From assembly GCA_905250125.1 (NCBI GenBank), contig CAJNOL010001200.1, positions 1-64,000 of the forward strand: a DNA stretch of 64,000 nucleotides, in the 5' to 3' direction. The translations under genes were made by a program, and so were the position numbers. Shown here in pieces: positions 49,900 to 60,652 of the stretch. The DNA comes from Rotaria sordida. Its lineage: Eukaryota; Rotifera; Eurotatoria; Philodinida; Philodinidae. The notes below the pieces were generated by a model. It made no database searches and was not told the DNA's origin. It worked only from the letters and a program-made list of their open reading frames with translations. Within the stretch, counting starts at the first letter, position 1. Every line of letters begins with the position of its first letter.

Positions 49900-50775
49900 T
49901 TTGCATAAAACTATCTTATAAAGTTAGCTTTTGAGACGCAGCTTTTGTCCAAATCACAAGCAGTGTTTATGCTATATCTACACAAAAATTTCGTTCCTAA
50001 ATGTTGAGTCTCAGCAAAACTCAATATATAACAAAGAACAGTAGTCATTTTCTCCACCAATGTTCGAAAAGGACTGAATTTATATGATGGGACAGAAGAC
50101 AATACGATTGCATTTGGACGACAAAAAGTTTCTAATAGCAGAATGTGTATATGAAGCGAAATGCTTATTTTATGACAGACACCTAACAATGTTCAGGTAA
50201 ACTCTTTATAATTTTTATATAATTAGTAATTTTTCTTTCCGAATGTTATGTTCGAAAGAGCGTCTGACGCTGCAAATTTTTCAGAAAATGACTTCTAAAA
50301 ATTGAAAAAAATTTTTTCGAAAACTTTAAATTATTTGCCATCTTAGGTAGCATCAGAGGCTCTTTCGAATATGACATTTGGAAAGAAAAAGTACTAATTA
50401 TATAAAATTTATAAAGAGTTCACCCGAACATTGTTATGTGTCTGTCATAAAATAAGCATTTCACTTCATATACATATTCTGCTATTAGAAAACTTTTGTC
50501 GTCAAAATGTAGCTCGTCTTGTCCTGTATCCGTGATATGAATTCAGTACTTTTCGAATATTTGCAGAAAAAATAACCCAGTTTGAAAAATCATCTGGAAA
50601 AAAACTTGTCCAACAGGAAATGACTACTGTTCATTGTTATATATTCAGTTTCACTAAGACTCAACATTCAGGAATGAAATTTTTGTGTAGATATAGCATA
50701 GACACTATTTGTAATTTGGGTATAAGTTGCGTCTCAAAAGCTAACTTTATAAGGTATTTAATACATATTTCAAAA
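49900..50775. repeat. Palindromic (foldback) element, 50 kb
   Basis: The largest clean palindrome in the window. AAAGTTAGCTTTTGAGACGC at 49920-49939 pairs with GCGTCTCAAAAGCTAACTTT near 50729-50748. TATGCTATATCTACACAAAA pairs with TTTTGTGTAGATATAGCATA, ATTTTATGACAGACAC near 50167 with GTGTCTGTCATAAAAT near 50435, and TTTCGAATATGAC with GTTATGTTCGAAA. The centre is near 50310. Open frames on both arms are by-products. A MITE-like foldback of about 870 bp. Confidence 0.85.
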
Positions 50776-52423
50776 GTGTATGTTAAAGTTAATGCACCAA
50801 TCGAAAAAGAACTTGATCCACTAATTAAAATGATGAATGTGCCGTAATGAAGTTATTTTTTATCATTCATTCTAATATTGAGCAAACCTACAGTAAAAAA
50901 AAAGTCAAAATTGTAGATAGTTTGTTAAAAAATTTCATTAGTTACAAAGCAAAATATAGTAGAAGTGACATTTCGTTTCATACACACGTACTAGAATTAT
51001 GCTCTTCGACTAAATTATAGTAGCCAGTTCTCAGCTCTGATTGATGCATTAAAGTGACCAGTGAAGACGTACATCGATGTAATACGAAGTTAATACCATA
51101 TTATTTTTCTAGTGTAAACAAGGCTTTTGTCAAGAAGTTGAATGAATAAGAAACAGAATTTTACTTGTTTTGATTTATAGTGGTGATTTATATACTAATC
51201 ATAAGAAAATGGGATAGAGGGCAGCAAATTACAATGATAAACTATTAAAACCACATGTTTCAAAGTATGCCATACAGGATGTGGGTATGTTGATATTTGT
51301 CTCCTCTTCATCTACCCATACCTCAAAAATTTTTTGATGATTTGACAATTGAAATTATCAGAGAATTAAAACTAGGAAAAATACGACCTTTTAACACGTA
51401 AATTTTTCATGAATTGTAACCTACAGAACCGTATAGTTCCAAACCTCAAGAACAAATACATTTCACAATTTGTAGTGTTTCGTAAAGTAACTCAGATATT
51501 ATCAAATTAAACTTGAATGGACTCGATCGCTTTAGCCTTTTTTGAGAAAATGTCTACATATGAATTACAGTGTATTTGTGAATAAAATGAGATAATGATC
51601 AAGTAGATGAAACAATCAGTATAAACTAAAGTTTTCTTAGTAGAGTTTCAAATAAAAATATAAAATTTATCGCCGGTGAGCGTTCAGAGATACGTTCGAT
51701 TTTTTCGCGAAATCTCTCTTGAATAGCGGTATCGACCATATATTTGAATATAGATTATACACGTACGAATCCGTTCTAATAAACTACTAATAAGTTAAAA
51801 GCATTTCTTTCAATGTTAATCGAAAGGTTTGCATTTATTATACGGATGATTACAAATTGCTTTAATCTTCATAAAATGTCGTCGTTCGGAAAAAATTATT
51901 TTCCCTAAAGTGTTCTTCAAAGCTCTGATTCTGGTATATGAAGCAAGATCAGCGAAAATGTCGTGTACAAACAAATGATCAACCAATTTGAAAATTGACA
52001 ATCTCATATATTCGATAGATTTCGAATGTAAATGTATTTTTTTTTCAGATTTCTGCTCGCCACTCTGTCTCTAACGGCAGAAGAAATGTCTTACTAATTG
52101 CACTGATAATCTTTTTTGAGAACGATGAAAGGATATGAATGCTTTAAAATACCCATTGAAAACATCGATTGATCAACTATCAACATTTTTAAACAATAAT
52201 AACAAAAAAGTAATTTTTGTTCTATGAATATAGACAAGTCTTTCTTCTCGCCCATGTGACCGCTTCGGAATGTTAATACAAAAAAATTAAAACCAGAATA
52301 CAGTAGTATATTTTAAGTTAATTGTTAGGATGGATTATATTAAATGTAAATAATAATTCATTGTTTGCTAAAAATGTGTTCGACGAATAACTAGAAAATA
52401 AAGCGTTCTTTCTCAATACCTAT
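50776..52423. other. Intergenic, mostly featureless
   Basis: No gene recognised. A small GT/CA hairpin at about 51283-51335 (GGATGTGGGTATGTTGATA then CATCTACCCATACCTC) belongs to the hexamer hairpin family. A 63-codon frame at 51816-52007 (-) shows no motif. Confidence 0.4.
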
Positions 52424-52716
52424 TTATGTTTCTGTTGCATTTCGATATCCATTGTATGAATCGTTTTCCAACAATGATTCTGTATCATAATGTTGGTTGA
52501 GTTCGAAGAATTTTTCTTCGATTCTAGTTGTTGTTGTCATCCAACTTCGTTCAATTGTTGATTCATATCAAGAACAATAGCGAATAAATCTACATTATCT
52601 CGAGCACAACTAAGAAATAGTTCTTTAGCCAATGAAACAAAGCAAAGAATGACCGACGACAGATTAATTGAATAACATTTCACACTAGCTTGAAATCTAT
52701 CCACAAATTGTTCGTC
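52424..52716 (-). pseudogene. Terminal coding fragment of an unidentified gene, frameshifted
   Basis: On the minus strand 52716-52537 reads as a good protein frame preceded by an acceptor-like TTCGAAG: it contains DEQFVDRFQASVKCYSINLS, an apolar helix, then CARDNVDLFAIVLDMNQQLN, ending in a stop at 52539-52537. Protein-like sequence continues without a gap in another frame (MTTTTRIEEKFFELNQHYDT and onward) to a stop at 52426-52424. One single-base shift therefore splits a plausible C terminus. No family recognised. It may be a recently decayed gene end or a sequencing error in a live exon; upstream exons were not found. Confidence 0.4.
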
Positions 52717-52918
52717 TTCGAATAAGAAAAATCAAAATTTTACCTTCAATTTTTCATTTCAATTTTATACTAGAATTCAAACGACTATACGGAGTTGAGA
52801 AATACAGTTTTCAAAATCTAAAATTTTATTTTGGTTTATTCATTCGTGCGCTAAAGTCAACAATTCAACAGCCTAACAATTGTGTTCAGATTCAAAAATG
52901 AAAATACAAATTTTCTAG

Positions 52919-53056
52919 CATGTTCAATTGTGCGATAATGTTCGTTTCGATGCAGATATGGCAAAAACTACTTTAACATACATCGATATTGACGATCCCA
53001 CATTGATAATCCTTGATAAAATAGATGCTAAATACTTAATTCTAGTTTCGGGTTAG
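52919..53056 (+). CDS. Possible terminal exon of an unidentified gene (46 codons)
   Basis: After a TTTTCTAG acceptor the plus strand has an open frame of 45 residues and a stop, with balanced composition including NVRFDADMAKTTLTYIDIDD and LIILDKIDAKYLILVSG. No partner exon or family was recognised. It sits directly left of the first strong hexamer hairpin and close to the frameshifted fragment on the other strand. Confidence 0.25.
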   Translation, partial: HVQLCDNVRFDADMAKTTLTYIDIDDPTLIILDKIDAKYLILVSG

Positions 53057-53067
53057 ATACATCTTGT

Positions 53068-53364
53068 GGATGGATGTGGGGGTGTTAGTGTGAGTATGGG
53101 ATGTTGGTGTAGCTATGGGTATGAGTGTGGTTTTAAATGAAGAGATGAACAATATCCATATACTCACACTCACACGCACACCTACACCTACATCCACACC
53201 TCATAACTGTATCCACACACCACCGCTACATCCACCACCCACCCATAAAAACACACCCACACGCCACGCCCACTCAGATCTACACCAACGGTCCAGCCAT
53301 GCCCCATCTATCCCACATTCATCCCATCCACACTCACACTCAGTTCACACCCACGCCCATCCTT
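53068..53364. repeat. GT/CA hexamer hairpin 1
   Basis: A GT-rich degenerate hexamer run (GGATGTGGGGGTGTTAGTGT..., 53068-53135) is followed by the spacer TTTTAAATGAAGAGATGAAC and AATATCC, then a CA-rich run (53161-53364) that is its approximate inverted complement (ACTCACACTCACACGCACAC...). The unit is near TGTGGG/CCCACA in composition and period. The spacer recurs in other copies. The open frame across it (His/Pro/Thr-rich) is a by-product. Confidence 0.75.
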
Positions 53365-53716
53365 GGAACTCGGTCATTGGTGATTATGTGACATTATTAC
53401 TGAAGATGAAACAGATTTATCACCGTAGCGTTGATTCGAAGCAATTCAATATAAAATGGTGCTCTCACGATTAAAGCTCATCAACAATGGTTAGACGAAA
53501 CCAATATAAACATATAATGCTTATACAAGTTTCCAGGAAAGTCAATGACTTTCCGAAAACCATATGGATTTCCAGAAATTAGTCGAGTTTCGGAACTCAA
53601 ATAATGGTATAGACAACAAATTCTTTTCGCTATACAATGCAGTTTTGATCAATGAAATGTGGAGCGGTAAACTAACAAAAAATACAAGCCATCTCTTTCA
53701 ATGTTGGTGCCGCGAA

Positions 53717-53820
53717 TGGACTCACATCACATCTTTCTTGATGTGTGTGATTCAAAAGGACTCACATAACATCTCTCTCGATGTGGGTGCTGCAAAAGGA
53801 CTGTAAACATATCTTTCTCT
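53717..53820 (+). repeat. 40-bp tandem repeat, about 2.5 copies
   Basis: Unit beginning GGACTCACATCACATCTTTC at about 53717 is repeated as GGACTCACATAACATCTCTC at about 53757 and again in part (GGACTGTAAACATATCTTTC) near 53797. Just after it, a short CATTATG-based repeat (ATTATGTTTATTATGCATAT, ATTATGCTCATT) runs to about 53880. Confidence 0.6.
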
Positions 53821-53893
53821 GTGCTCATTATGTTTATTATGCATATTATGCTCATTGTAGTAAAAATGCCCATTATGCTCTCTTTCCAATAAA

Positions 53894-54425
53894 ATGGAAA
53901 AAATGAGTTTCCGAGAGACTAATAACAGGCACGGAATCAAGATAAGCAGAAAAAAAATGTTTGTTATCTTCTTTCGAACAAGAAGTCCGGAGGTTATTCA
54001 TATGATTGAATACTGTAATACAATATCTTGTATCTACTATAAAGAAAATTGCTTTAAACCTTTGTTTAGCAACATCAGACAACAAAAAACCAAATCTGGT
54101 TTGCGTATCACTAAGCTGCATCATGACAACGCAGGACTCCACAATGCTAATGACATTAAGACGTCATCTTCAAGAACAAGCAGCAGTGATGAAATCTCAT
54201 TCGACTTAGTCACCTGACTTAGCACCATCCGATTTTTGGCCATTTGGTTATTTGACACCACAATTAGGTAGCTTTCTTGATTCCAGATCATTGCAACAAC
54301 TTGTAATCAATGAGCTTTGTGTCATATCACAAGGTGAATTTCAAAAGACATTTCAATAATGGATTGATCGAATGAAATACCGTATCATAAACAAAGGCGA
54401 GTACTTCGAACATTTGATGAAATAA
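53894..54425 (+). pseudogene. Mariner-type transposase, C-terminal fragment, decayed
   Basis: From about 54030 the frame reads CIYYKENCFKPLFSNIRQQK, then KSGLRITKLHHDNAG, the second catalytic Asp block of mariner transposases. After a frame change near 54205 it continues SPDLAPSDFWPFGYL, the third Asp block, then a C-terminal helix region with an internal stop after FQKTFQ and ends EYFEHLMK at 54425. The N-terminal DNA-binding half and the first catalytic Asp region are not clearly present. At least one frameshift and one internal stop make it inactive. Hexamer hairpins lie on both sides; no terminal inverted repeats were found. Confidence 0.85.
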
Positions 54426-54561
54426 GTTTTTGTTAACATCAGTTATTCAATAAAAAAAAATAGATGTTCCGTGAACATTTGGATCATTCTACATGTATTG
54501 GGTATACGAAAAATGCGTTCAGCGAAAGTTGCGCACGAGTAACTTGCACATGAATCGTTTC

Positions 54562-54712
54562 CGCACGAGATGAGGATGTAGGTATGAGTGTGGGGGAAGG
54601 ATGTGTAGATGGCTTCGGGTGTTGGCGTCGGTGTTAATGAACACAAGATCCAATTTCATACCCTCATCTAGATTTACACCCACACACCCATTCACACCTT
54701 ACACTCATTCAT
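54562..54712. repeat. GT/CA hexamer hairpin 2
   Basis: GT-rich arm (GATGAGGATGTAGGTATGAG onward) to about 54636, spacer TTAATGAACACAAGATCCAA, then CA-rich arm (CATACCCTCATCTAGATTTA, CACCCACACACCCATTCACA) to 54712. Same arrangement and similar spacer as hairpin 1. Confidence 0.7.
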
Positions 54713-55190
54713 CGATAGAACCGGTCTAGTTTTTTGACGACCAGTACTGGTATCAGTCTGGACAAGTCAGACCGGACTGGGCTAGCCGATATACCGGTCT
54801 ACTCGTAGGCCGATATCGGATTGGTAGACCGGTCGGCTTAAAATGGGCATCAGCATCTGACCACTATTACCACTTCTAGCTATGATTAAATGTGTGCCAG
54901 AAAAAATTATAGAATTGTTTATACTTAACGTATTAAAGTTTTGTTTTTGGCATAATTTGTTTTCGTAAAATTTCAACAAAACTTCATTATATATTTAATG
55001 AACAACATCAATTAGGGTCACTATAAATGTTGCAAGAGTCTCGATAAAAAGTACAAAAAGTTAAATTGGCAACAGATTGGTAAGATTGGTAACAGATCGT
55101 TAAGTCAGTAAATAACGGTAGACATCCAGATGGATATCAAACCAGTAGCCTGGCATCAAACCAGTAGACCGATAAATACCGGTAGACCAG
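54711..55190 (-). repeat. TIR repeat family B, copy 2
   Basis: Reverse complement of the family B core found at 23050-23348 in CBP intron 2; the best-matching part is 54880-55060. The outer parts are expanded with ACCGGTCTA/TAGACCGGT-type subrepeats on both sides (near 54720, 54780, 54825, 55110-55190). The left end ATCGATAGAACCGG corresponds to the ATAGATAGAACCGA end of copy 1. Non-coding. Confidence 0.75.
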
Positions 55191-55907
55191 CCATGTGTCG
55201 CTACCAGCTCCATCTATGTCCTCATCCACAACCGTCCACATCAACCGCCATCGATATTCATATAATTTTTTTAATCTCATGTGCAAACAATCCGTGTACA
55301 AGTTACTCGTGTGCAAATTACGGTACGCAAATTTCGTCGTGCGCAACTTTCGGAATCCCCATGTATTAACATATGTCAACAGTATATGATATTGAAATTC
55401 TATTTTTTTATTATCCAAATGAAATAACTACCAATGGAATATATATTTTTCCTTTGTGTGTTAATCAATTGTTAACATTTTTAGTACTGATTGCTTATGA
55501 TAAAATTATTCTCTGTTTTACCAATACTTGTGCAGCATTTTTTTTTGAATAACTCACAATGCTCTATTACTTCGAAAAGAATTAAAAAATAACACTGCAG
55601 TGGAATAGTATGAGAGATTGTTATATTCAAATGAATTAATAATGCAAGAAGGCTGCTCTATTGAAAGTTGATTAAAAAGCCTCTTGAGTTGATCAACAAT
55701 CACTTCTAGGGCTGTTTGAGAGAATATATTGATTGAATTGAAAGTAAACATAATTTAGATTACAAACGGCGAAGAATAGTGTCCATCAATCGTGAATTTC
55801 TGTCGATCAAGTAAAGCAGACTGACAGCTCTTAAAAACACAATTTATTATACACAATGTCCAATAAGCCGAATGTTTTTGTCATCCCAAGGAAATTAGTA
55901 AGTTGTC
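55191..55907. other. Intergenic, no recognisable gene
   Basis: Short frames on both strands overlap one another and have no family features. A run TGTGCAAATTACGG / CGTGCGCAACTTTCGG near 55310-55350 resembles sequence near 54520-54560 inverted (TTGCGCACGAGTAACTTGCA), suggesting an outer inverted pair around repeat B copy 2. Confidence 0.4.
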
Positions 55908-56207
55908 ATGGTAGTCATTATCATTTCATTATCGTTATATATCATTCAGTCGACAAATAAGAAGCGGCGTCGAAAACACACTTCTCTTTCGTTCGCACGA
56001 GTGTCAAAAATAGTACCACACCATCATTCACTAGAAGAAGTGAATCTGAGGAAAGACTCGGTGAGGATTTTCGTACCTAATGGCTCTCAGAACAATTTCA
56101 ATGTCGAAAAACCTGACGACCGATCCGTTGATGTAACAAAAACGCCAATGAATGACGCAGTGATCAATTCTACATTCCATAATACTACTAACAAGACTAT
56201 CTATCCA
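55908..56207 (+). CDS. Possible first exon of an unidentified gene
   Basis: ATG-initiated open frame of 100 codons ending at a consensus GTGAGT donor (56208). It starts with an apolar segment MVVIIISLSLYIIQ followed by the basic cluster KKRRRKH, then a polar Asn/Ser-rich region with several Asn-x-Ser/Thr sites near its end (NSTFHNTTNKT). This could be a signal-anchor membrane protein start, but no downstream exon was identified. Confidence 0.25.
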
Positions 56208-57185
56208 GTGAGTCATTTGATCGAATTATGTCTCAATTTTACTATGAGAAAGTGATTTCTTCCTCTAATTACGGAATACTACTTTCTGAAAGACAATTGG
56301 AAATAAGTGGTGAACTATATAGGAAAAAGTGAGGCTCATCCCATATCCGATGTACCGAGCAATCTGTGACAGACAGAGAGACAGAATATGTTAATTTATC
56401 TGAGACTGAAATATAATATGATCGAGTTGAGTAGGACTCTCGTTTATGGATGAACTGCGTCCAACATATTTCACATATTAATCCTTCAAAGATTATACTG
56501 AAAATTTTCATGATAACAAAATAAAATATCAGCTAAGTTCTGTTGAACAAGTTTACTAGAAAAAGCAAAAGTTTAAAGGGAAATGACACAGCCGAATGAG
56601 GACCAGAGTCGATCCCTAATCAGTACATGTTTCTGAACACCCAGCTTGGAAATCCTTGCTCTTCTGCATAGACCCGCATGCTTAGTTTAATTTTTAATCG
56701 AATTTCCATTTAAAAAAAAGGATAAAGTTCAGATTTCTATGAATGTTACGGAAAGCGATGCACATAATCACAGTCATCATAGAACTTCTCCATACACTTC
56801 GCCTTTTTTAAATACATGATCCTACAACTATAAATATCCGTGCATAGAGGCGTTCTAAGCGGTGAGGGAGTCGAGGGTGAGCTCGCCTTGTGATCTCGAA
56901 AATTTTAGTTTTCCTACAACAAAATTACCACATTTTTCTGTTTTTTCTGCTCACTAATTTCAAAAATCAGTTCGAGCCCCCGAATTCGACCATTTATAGA
57001 AAACTTTTTCTATCGGCTTCCTAAGTAATCACCCCCCACCCATCTTGACGACTTCGGGACACCATTGCCCGTATATCCTACACAAGATGTTCATAAATAA
57101 TTAGTATCAACGCATAAGTGTAAAACACGCACGCCTCTTATTAATTCTTTGAATATTTGAATTAGGCGAATTTCTTAATTCTCCG
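56208..57185. other. Intergenic, no recognisable gene
   Basis: No coding signal. Around 56850-57065 a less AT-rich patch (GTGAGGGAGTCGAGGGTGAG; CACCCCCCACCCATCTTGAC) may be the ends of a repeat, but pairing is not convincing. Confidence 0.35.
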
Positions 57186-57770
57186 AGGCTCACTGTTTGG
57201 GTGAGGGGGAAGAGTACAAATGCGGATAGGATAAGAATAGCAGTGCGTATGTGAGTTAGTGTGCGTTCGAGAGGCAGTGGCACTTGCTTTGGTTGAGAAC
57301 GAGGATGCGTTTTAAGATCAGAATGTGGATGCGCGTTTATTCTAGGATGTAGGTAAAGGTTAGCGTTAGGGATAGCAATTTCCTGGTAATGTATTTTAAA
57401 TTTAAATTTTTATTCCATGAAAATTTATGTTTATTTGATATTTAATTTTTTTTAAATGTATTTTTTGAATTTAATAAATTCTTTTAAATGTAAATTGGCC
57501 ATCTCCAATTAGCGTACGCTTGAGTATGATAGAATGACGAGTATAGATGAGTGGATAGTTTCAGAAGATTGTGGCTGGGGGCACAATACAAGGCGAAACT
57601 GTGGTTGAGGATGCACGTTTGTGTATTGGTGTCAGAGAGAATGAGTGTATGAACTGGAAAGGGTGCGATCGTAGATGCAGTGGAAGTAAGGATACCGCTG
57701 AAGGTGAAGATGAAGGTGAGAGTACACATGAAGATGAAAGTGTCGATTCAGGGAGTGACGTATGATGTGC
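57186..57770. repeat. GT-rich degenerate hexamer tracts
   Basis: Two GT-rich runs of the hairpin family, 57195-57375 (GTGTGCGTTCGAGAGGCAGT, ATGTGGATGCGCGTTTATTC) and 57535-57770 (GGATGCACGTTTGTGTATTG, GAAGGTGAAGATGAAGGTGA), are separated by AT-rich DNA. Unlike the hairpins, no CA-rich partner follows directly. Open frames here are composition artefacts. Confidence 0.5.
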
Positions 57771-58415
57771 GTCGCTTAGTATCTGACTTTGATGCTACTC
57801 TTATATTATGAATGTTCTAAATTTATTCTGAGGCCTAATGCATTCGCCTTGCGGTTGAATTCTGCTCGCCCATTTCCAGCTATGCATGAAACTAGAGGCG
57901 AATTCACCTAATCATTAAGTTGGAGAAATTCGACAATTCGAAGAATTCATAGTGTTGAAATCGAATTTTAAGAGATCTAGATTCGTGATAATTTTCGCTT
58001 ATGTAATGATCACGTCACAGTTACTTGAATTACAGGAGATAGGCTCACATTCGCTCGCAATGGTCGCTAGCAGTGCATCATTCACATGGTCTATCACATG
58101 AGCATTTCTTGAGGGTGAATGATTGGGTTCTACCATAAGTTTATGAAAGACTTTCGATGCAAGAAAAGTAATAGTGTCGACAGACGGAATTCTTAAGATG
58201 GAATTAGTCCACCTTTTATTGTAGCTTATGGTTACGGTAATGCATGATGCACAGATTGGTCTCAAGGTATCTAGTTCAAACTTTCTTAAAAGTACGTTGA
58301 ATTTAAAGAAATCATTATTGTGATTACAACACTGAACAGGAGGAACTTAGAGATCTTTCAAAAAAAATAACATTTTCTTGTAGGCGATCAACGCAAGAAA
58401 TATGGCAAACACACG
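57771..58415. other. Intergenic, no recognisable gene
   Basis: A minus-strand frame of 88 codons (57999-58265) has balanced composition but no recognisable motif or splice context. Nothing else was identified. Confidence 0.35.
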
Positions 58416-58622
58416 ATAGTAAGGAAGTGGCTGGGTTTGGATGCGCTTGAATAGGTGAGGATATAAGTGAAGGTGCAAAGATGATCCCCAAGCACTCACA
58501 TCCACTTACATTCATTGATAACGACTAACACTCCACACAGTTTAATCTATTCGTTCATAATGACACTCACGCATATCCTAAGTCACTCACTCATACGCAC
58601 TCATAGCTATTCACCCACGCAA
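58416..58622. repeat. GT/CA hexamer hairpin 3
   Basis: GT-rich arm 58418-58482 (GTGGCTGGGTTTGGATGCGC, GGTGAGGATATAAGTGAAGG), short spacer AAAGATGATCCCCAA, then a long CA-rich arm to 58622 (CACTCACATCCACTTACATT, CACTCACTCATACGCACTCA, TATTCACCCACGC). More diverged than hairpins 1, 2 and 5. Confidence 0.6.
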
Positions 58623-58904
58623 ATGTGTCGGTTACACAGATGGTTTGCCTAATGAGAGATATCTCGGACAGATAATCTACTGTACATGACATGATTTGAA
58701 GCCATTTAGATATTCATTTTGGACAAGCGCATTCAGAGTTTTGTCACGATCTTCTAGTGTTACAAAATGCATTATATCATTGCATGACTTGTATCAAAAA
58801 CCCATGATTTGTATAGAAATGAGGACTTTCCTTTACAGGTCTAGATGCTTAAACCTTGGTGTCAGCAGATGGCCAGATGATTAGTTGACTTATGTGAGCA
58901 ATTT

Positions 58905-59112
58905 GTTAAGTGTGAGAACCAGGGTAGGCGAATTTGTTAGAGCACCACTGTGAATAAGCATGAAGGTGATGATCTGTAGATGAGATGTAGATAGATGTAT
59001 CGGTACGTTGGTGTGCGTGGGTATGAGCGAATAGATTTGAATGTGGACGGAAGTCAGTGAATGTGGAGCTTCTTTCGACCAAACACTCGGTCTTACTCAT
59101 CCACCAGCTCAC
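58905..59112. repeat. GT-rich hexamer tract 4
   Basis: A GT-rich degenerate hexamer run (AGATGAGATGTAGATAGATG, GGTGTGCGTGGGTATGAGCG, GAATGTGGACGGAAGTCAGT) ending with a short CA-rich end (ACTCATCCACCAGCTCAC). The open frame on the opposite strand is His/Thr-rich for compositional reasons only. Confidence 0.5.
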
Positions 59113-60652
59113 AATCGTACATAGTCACCTTTACGTTTTCTTAGTTGGTAAATCTCTTGCGTCAATCATGCACAAGAAAATATTATCTTTTGAGAGAATC
59201 CTAACCATTGATTGAATTACCAAATAGGCTTATTATACAATATATATCATATGTACAGCAAGCATCAGCGGACTATTATTTATCGTCATCATTTCATAAA
59301 CACTGATATTGAGTTTTTTTTCAAAGTAACAATTTTATCAATGCATTCTATTAATGATGATCATATTACGACTATGGAAAATCGATGCATCATTATCCAT
59401 CATCCTAGACTTCATAAATTTAGATTTTTATTAACGGAAAAATCAAAAACTGCACCACTGAGAGTATTGACAGAAGTATTCTAGCCAATCAAATTTAGAT
59501 AAAGGCTTCGGAGCCTGATGTCTGTTGTTCGCGGCTGTTAAGAGTTGTAATGAGGAAGAGGTCTATAATGAGAAAGGAAGTTAAGAAGTTGGAAAACCTC
59601 GACATAAAACTTACACACACTGCTTTCCTCGAAAAAAGATGTGAGTTCCAGAAAAGAGTAGAAATACAACGGTGACGACAAAAAAGGTCCCTCCTTAGTA
59701 TTAATTGATAGGGTTCATTCACTAAATCATCTCCAGGCATCCAGCAATACTCTTTGAGAGCATCATCTATTGAGTCACTGTATGAAACTAGGTGATTTTT
59801 CTCACGGTGAACGAAATCAAAATCTGATATTTAGCAAGTTTTTCGATTCGTTGATTTTATGATAACATATTTCTTCTGAATCAAACTCGGTAGGACTGAA
59901 AAACGTTGTCCCATTCTATCTGGTCTCACAGTTGCTGCTCTCATTCCACTTCACAAAAATGATTAGACGATGGCATAGTTTAGAAGCTCTATTTCTAATG
60001 TTGTATGCTCGTGTTGAATTATTGTTACACAACTACAACAAGCTTGCTCAACAAATAACTAAATGTTCCTCAACAAAAAATAGTTGAAGAATAAAATACT
60101 GTGTTTCAAAATCTATTGGAATGTGAAGATTAGACATAACACAATGGCAGTATCGTAACAAATTGCTGTCTAGAAAAGATATCGGAAGATTTGTTTATTT
60201 CTCGATCATTAGGAAGCGAAAGTTATCACCAGTACAAGTTTTATTCATTGTTGTATTACTGATCACTTTAGTTCCCCGATATGAACTCTCTGCCAAACCA
60301 TTCAATTTTTTCCGAAAGGTTCGAGATGCACGCCGAAGTAGTCGGCGGTGGGGAGAAGCATCGTGAATGCTATTGTCGGTTTCTTTAGGGATTCCATGTA
60401 ACGGTTTTGGAATTAACTTAGGATATTTCATATATTAGACGACTATAATTTTTTGTATGAATTTCACATGCTTTGGCTAGTGTGCCACAGATGCCCTTTT
60501 CATTGTATTATATGCCCTTCAATTTTTACTTCTATCCCATCCAGCGACAGAATGAAATTCGTCCCACGTTCAACCAATATCTGCTTCAGGAGCAACTCGT
60601 CTTAGAAAAATCGACGAATTATTTTTTTAATTCGATTACTATCCCTTTATAG
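59113..60652. other. Region upstream of the membrane-protein exons
   Basis: No gene could be assigned. Frames at 59212-59484 (+) and 60163-60366 (+) lack motifs; the latter has a hydrophobic stretch (VLFIVVLLITLVP) and basic flanks but no fitting splice site. A 12-bp string GGCAGTATCGTA at 60146-60157 matches the start of U4 snRNA, but the rest does not. Confidence 0.35.

Noticed and set aside
49911-50847. Open frames of 92 and 75 codons on opposite strands
   Set aside because: They are mirror images of each other on the two arms of a foldback, so one explains the other; no known domain.
53115-53474. His/Pro/Thr-rich 119-codon frame
   Set aside because: Produced by the CA-rich arm of a hexamer hairpin; no independent support.
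57571-57765. Acidic, Gly/Asp-rich 64-codon frame
   Set aside because: Lies within GT/GA-rich degenerate hexamers; composition artefact without an ATG context or splice sites.
60146-60157. U4 snRNA-like string GGCAGTATCGTA
   Set aside because: Only 12 bp match; the stem-loops and Sm site of U4 are not seen downstream.
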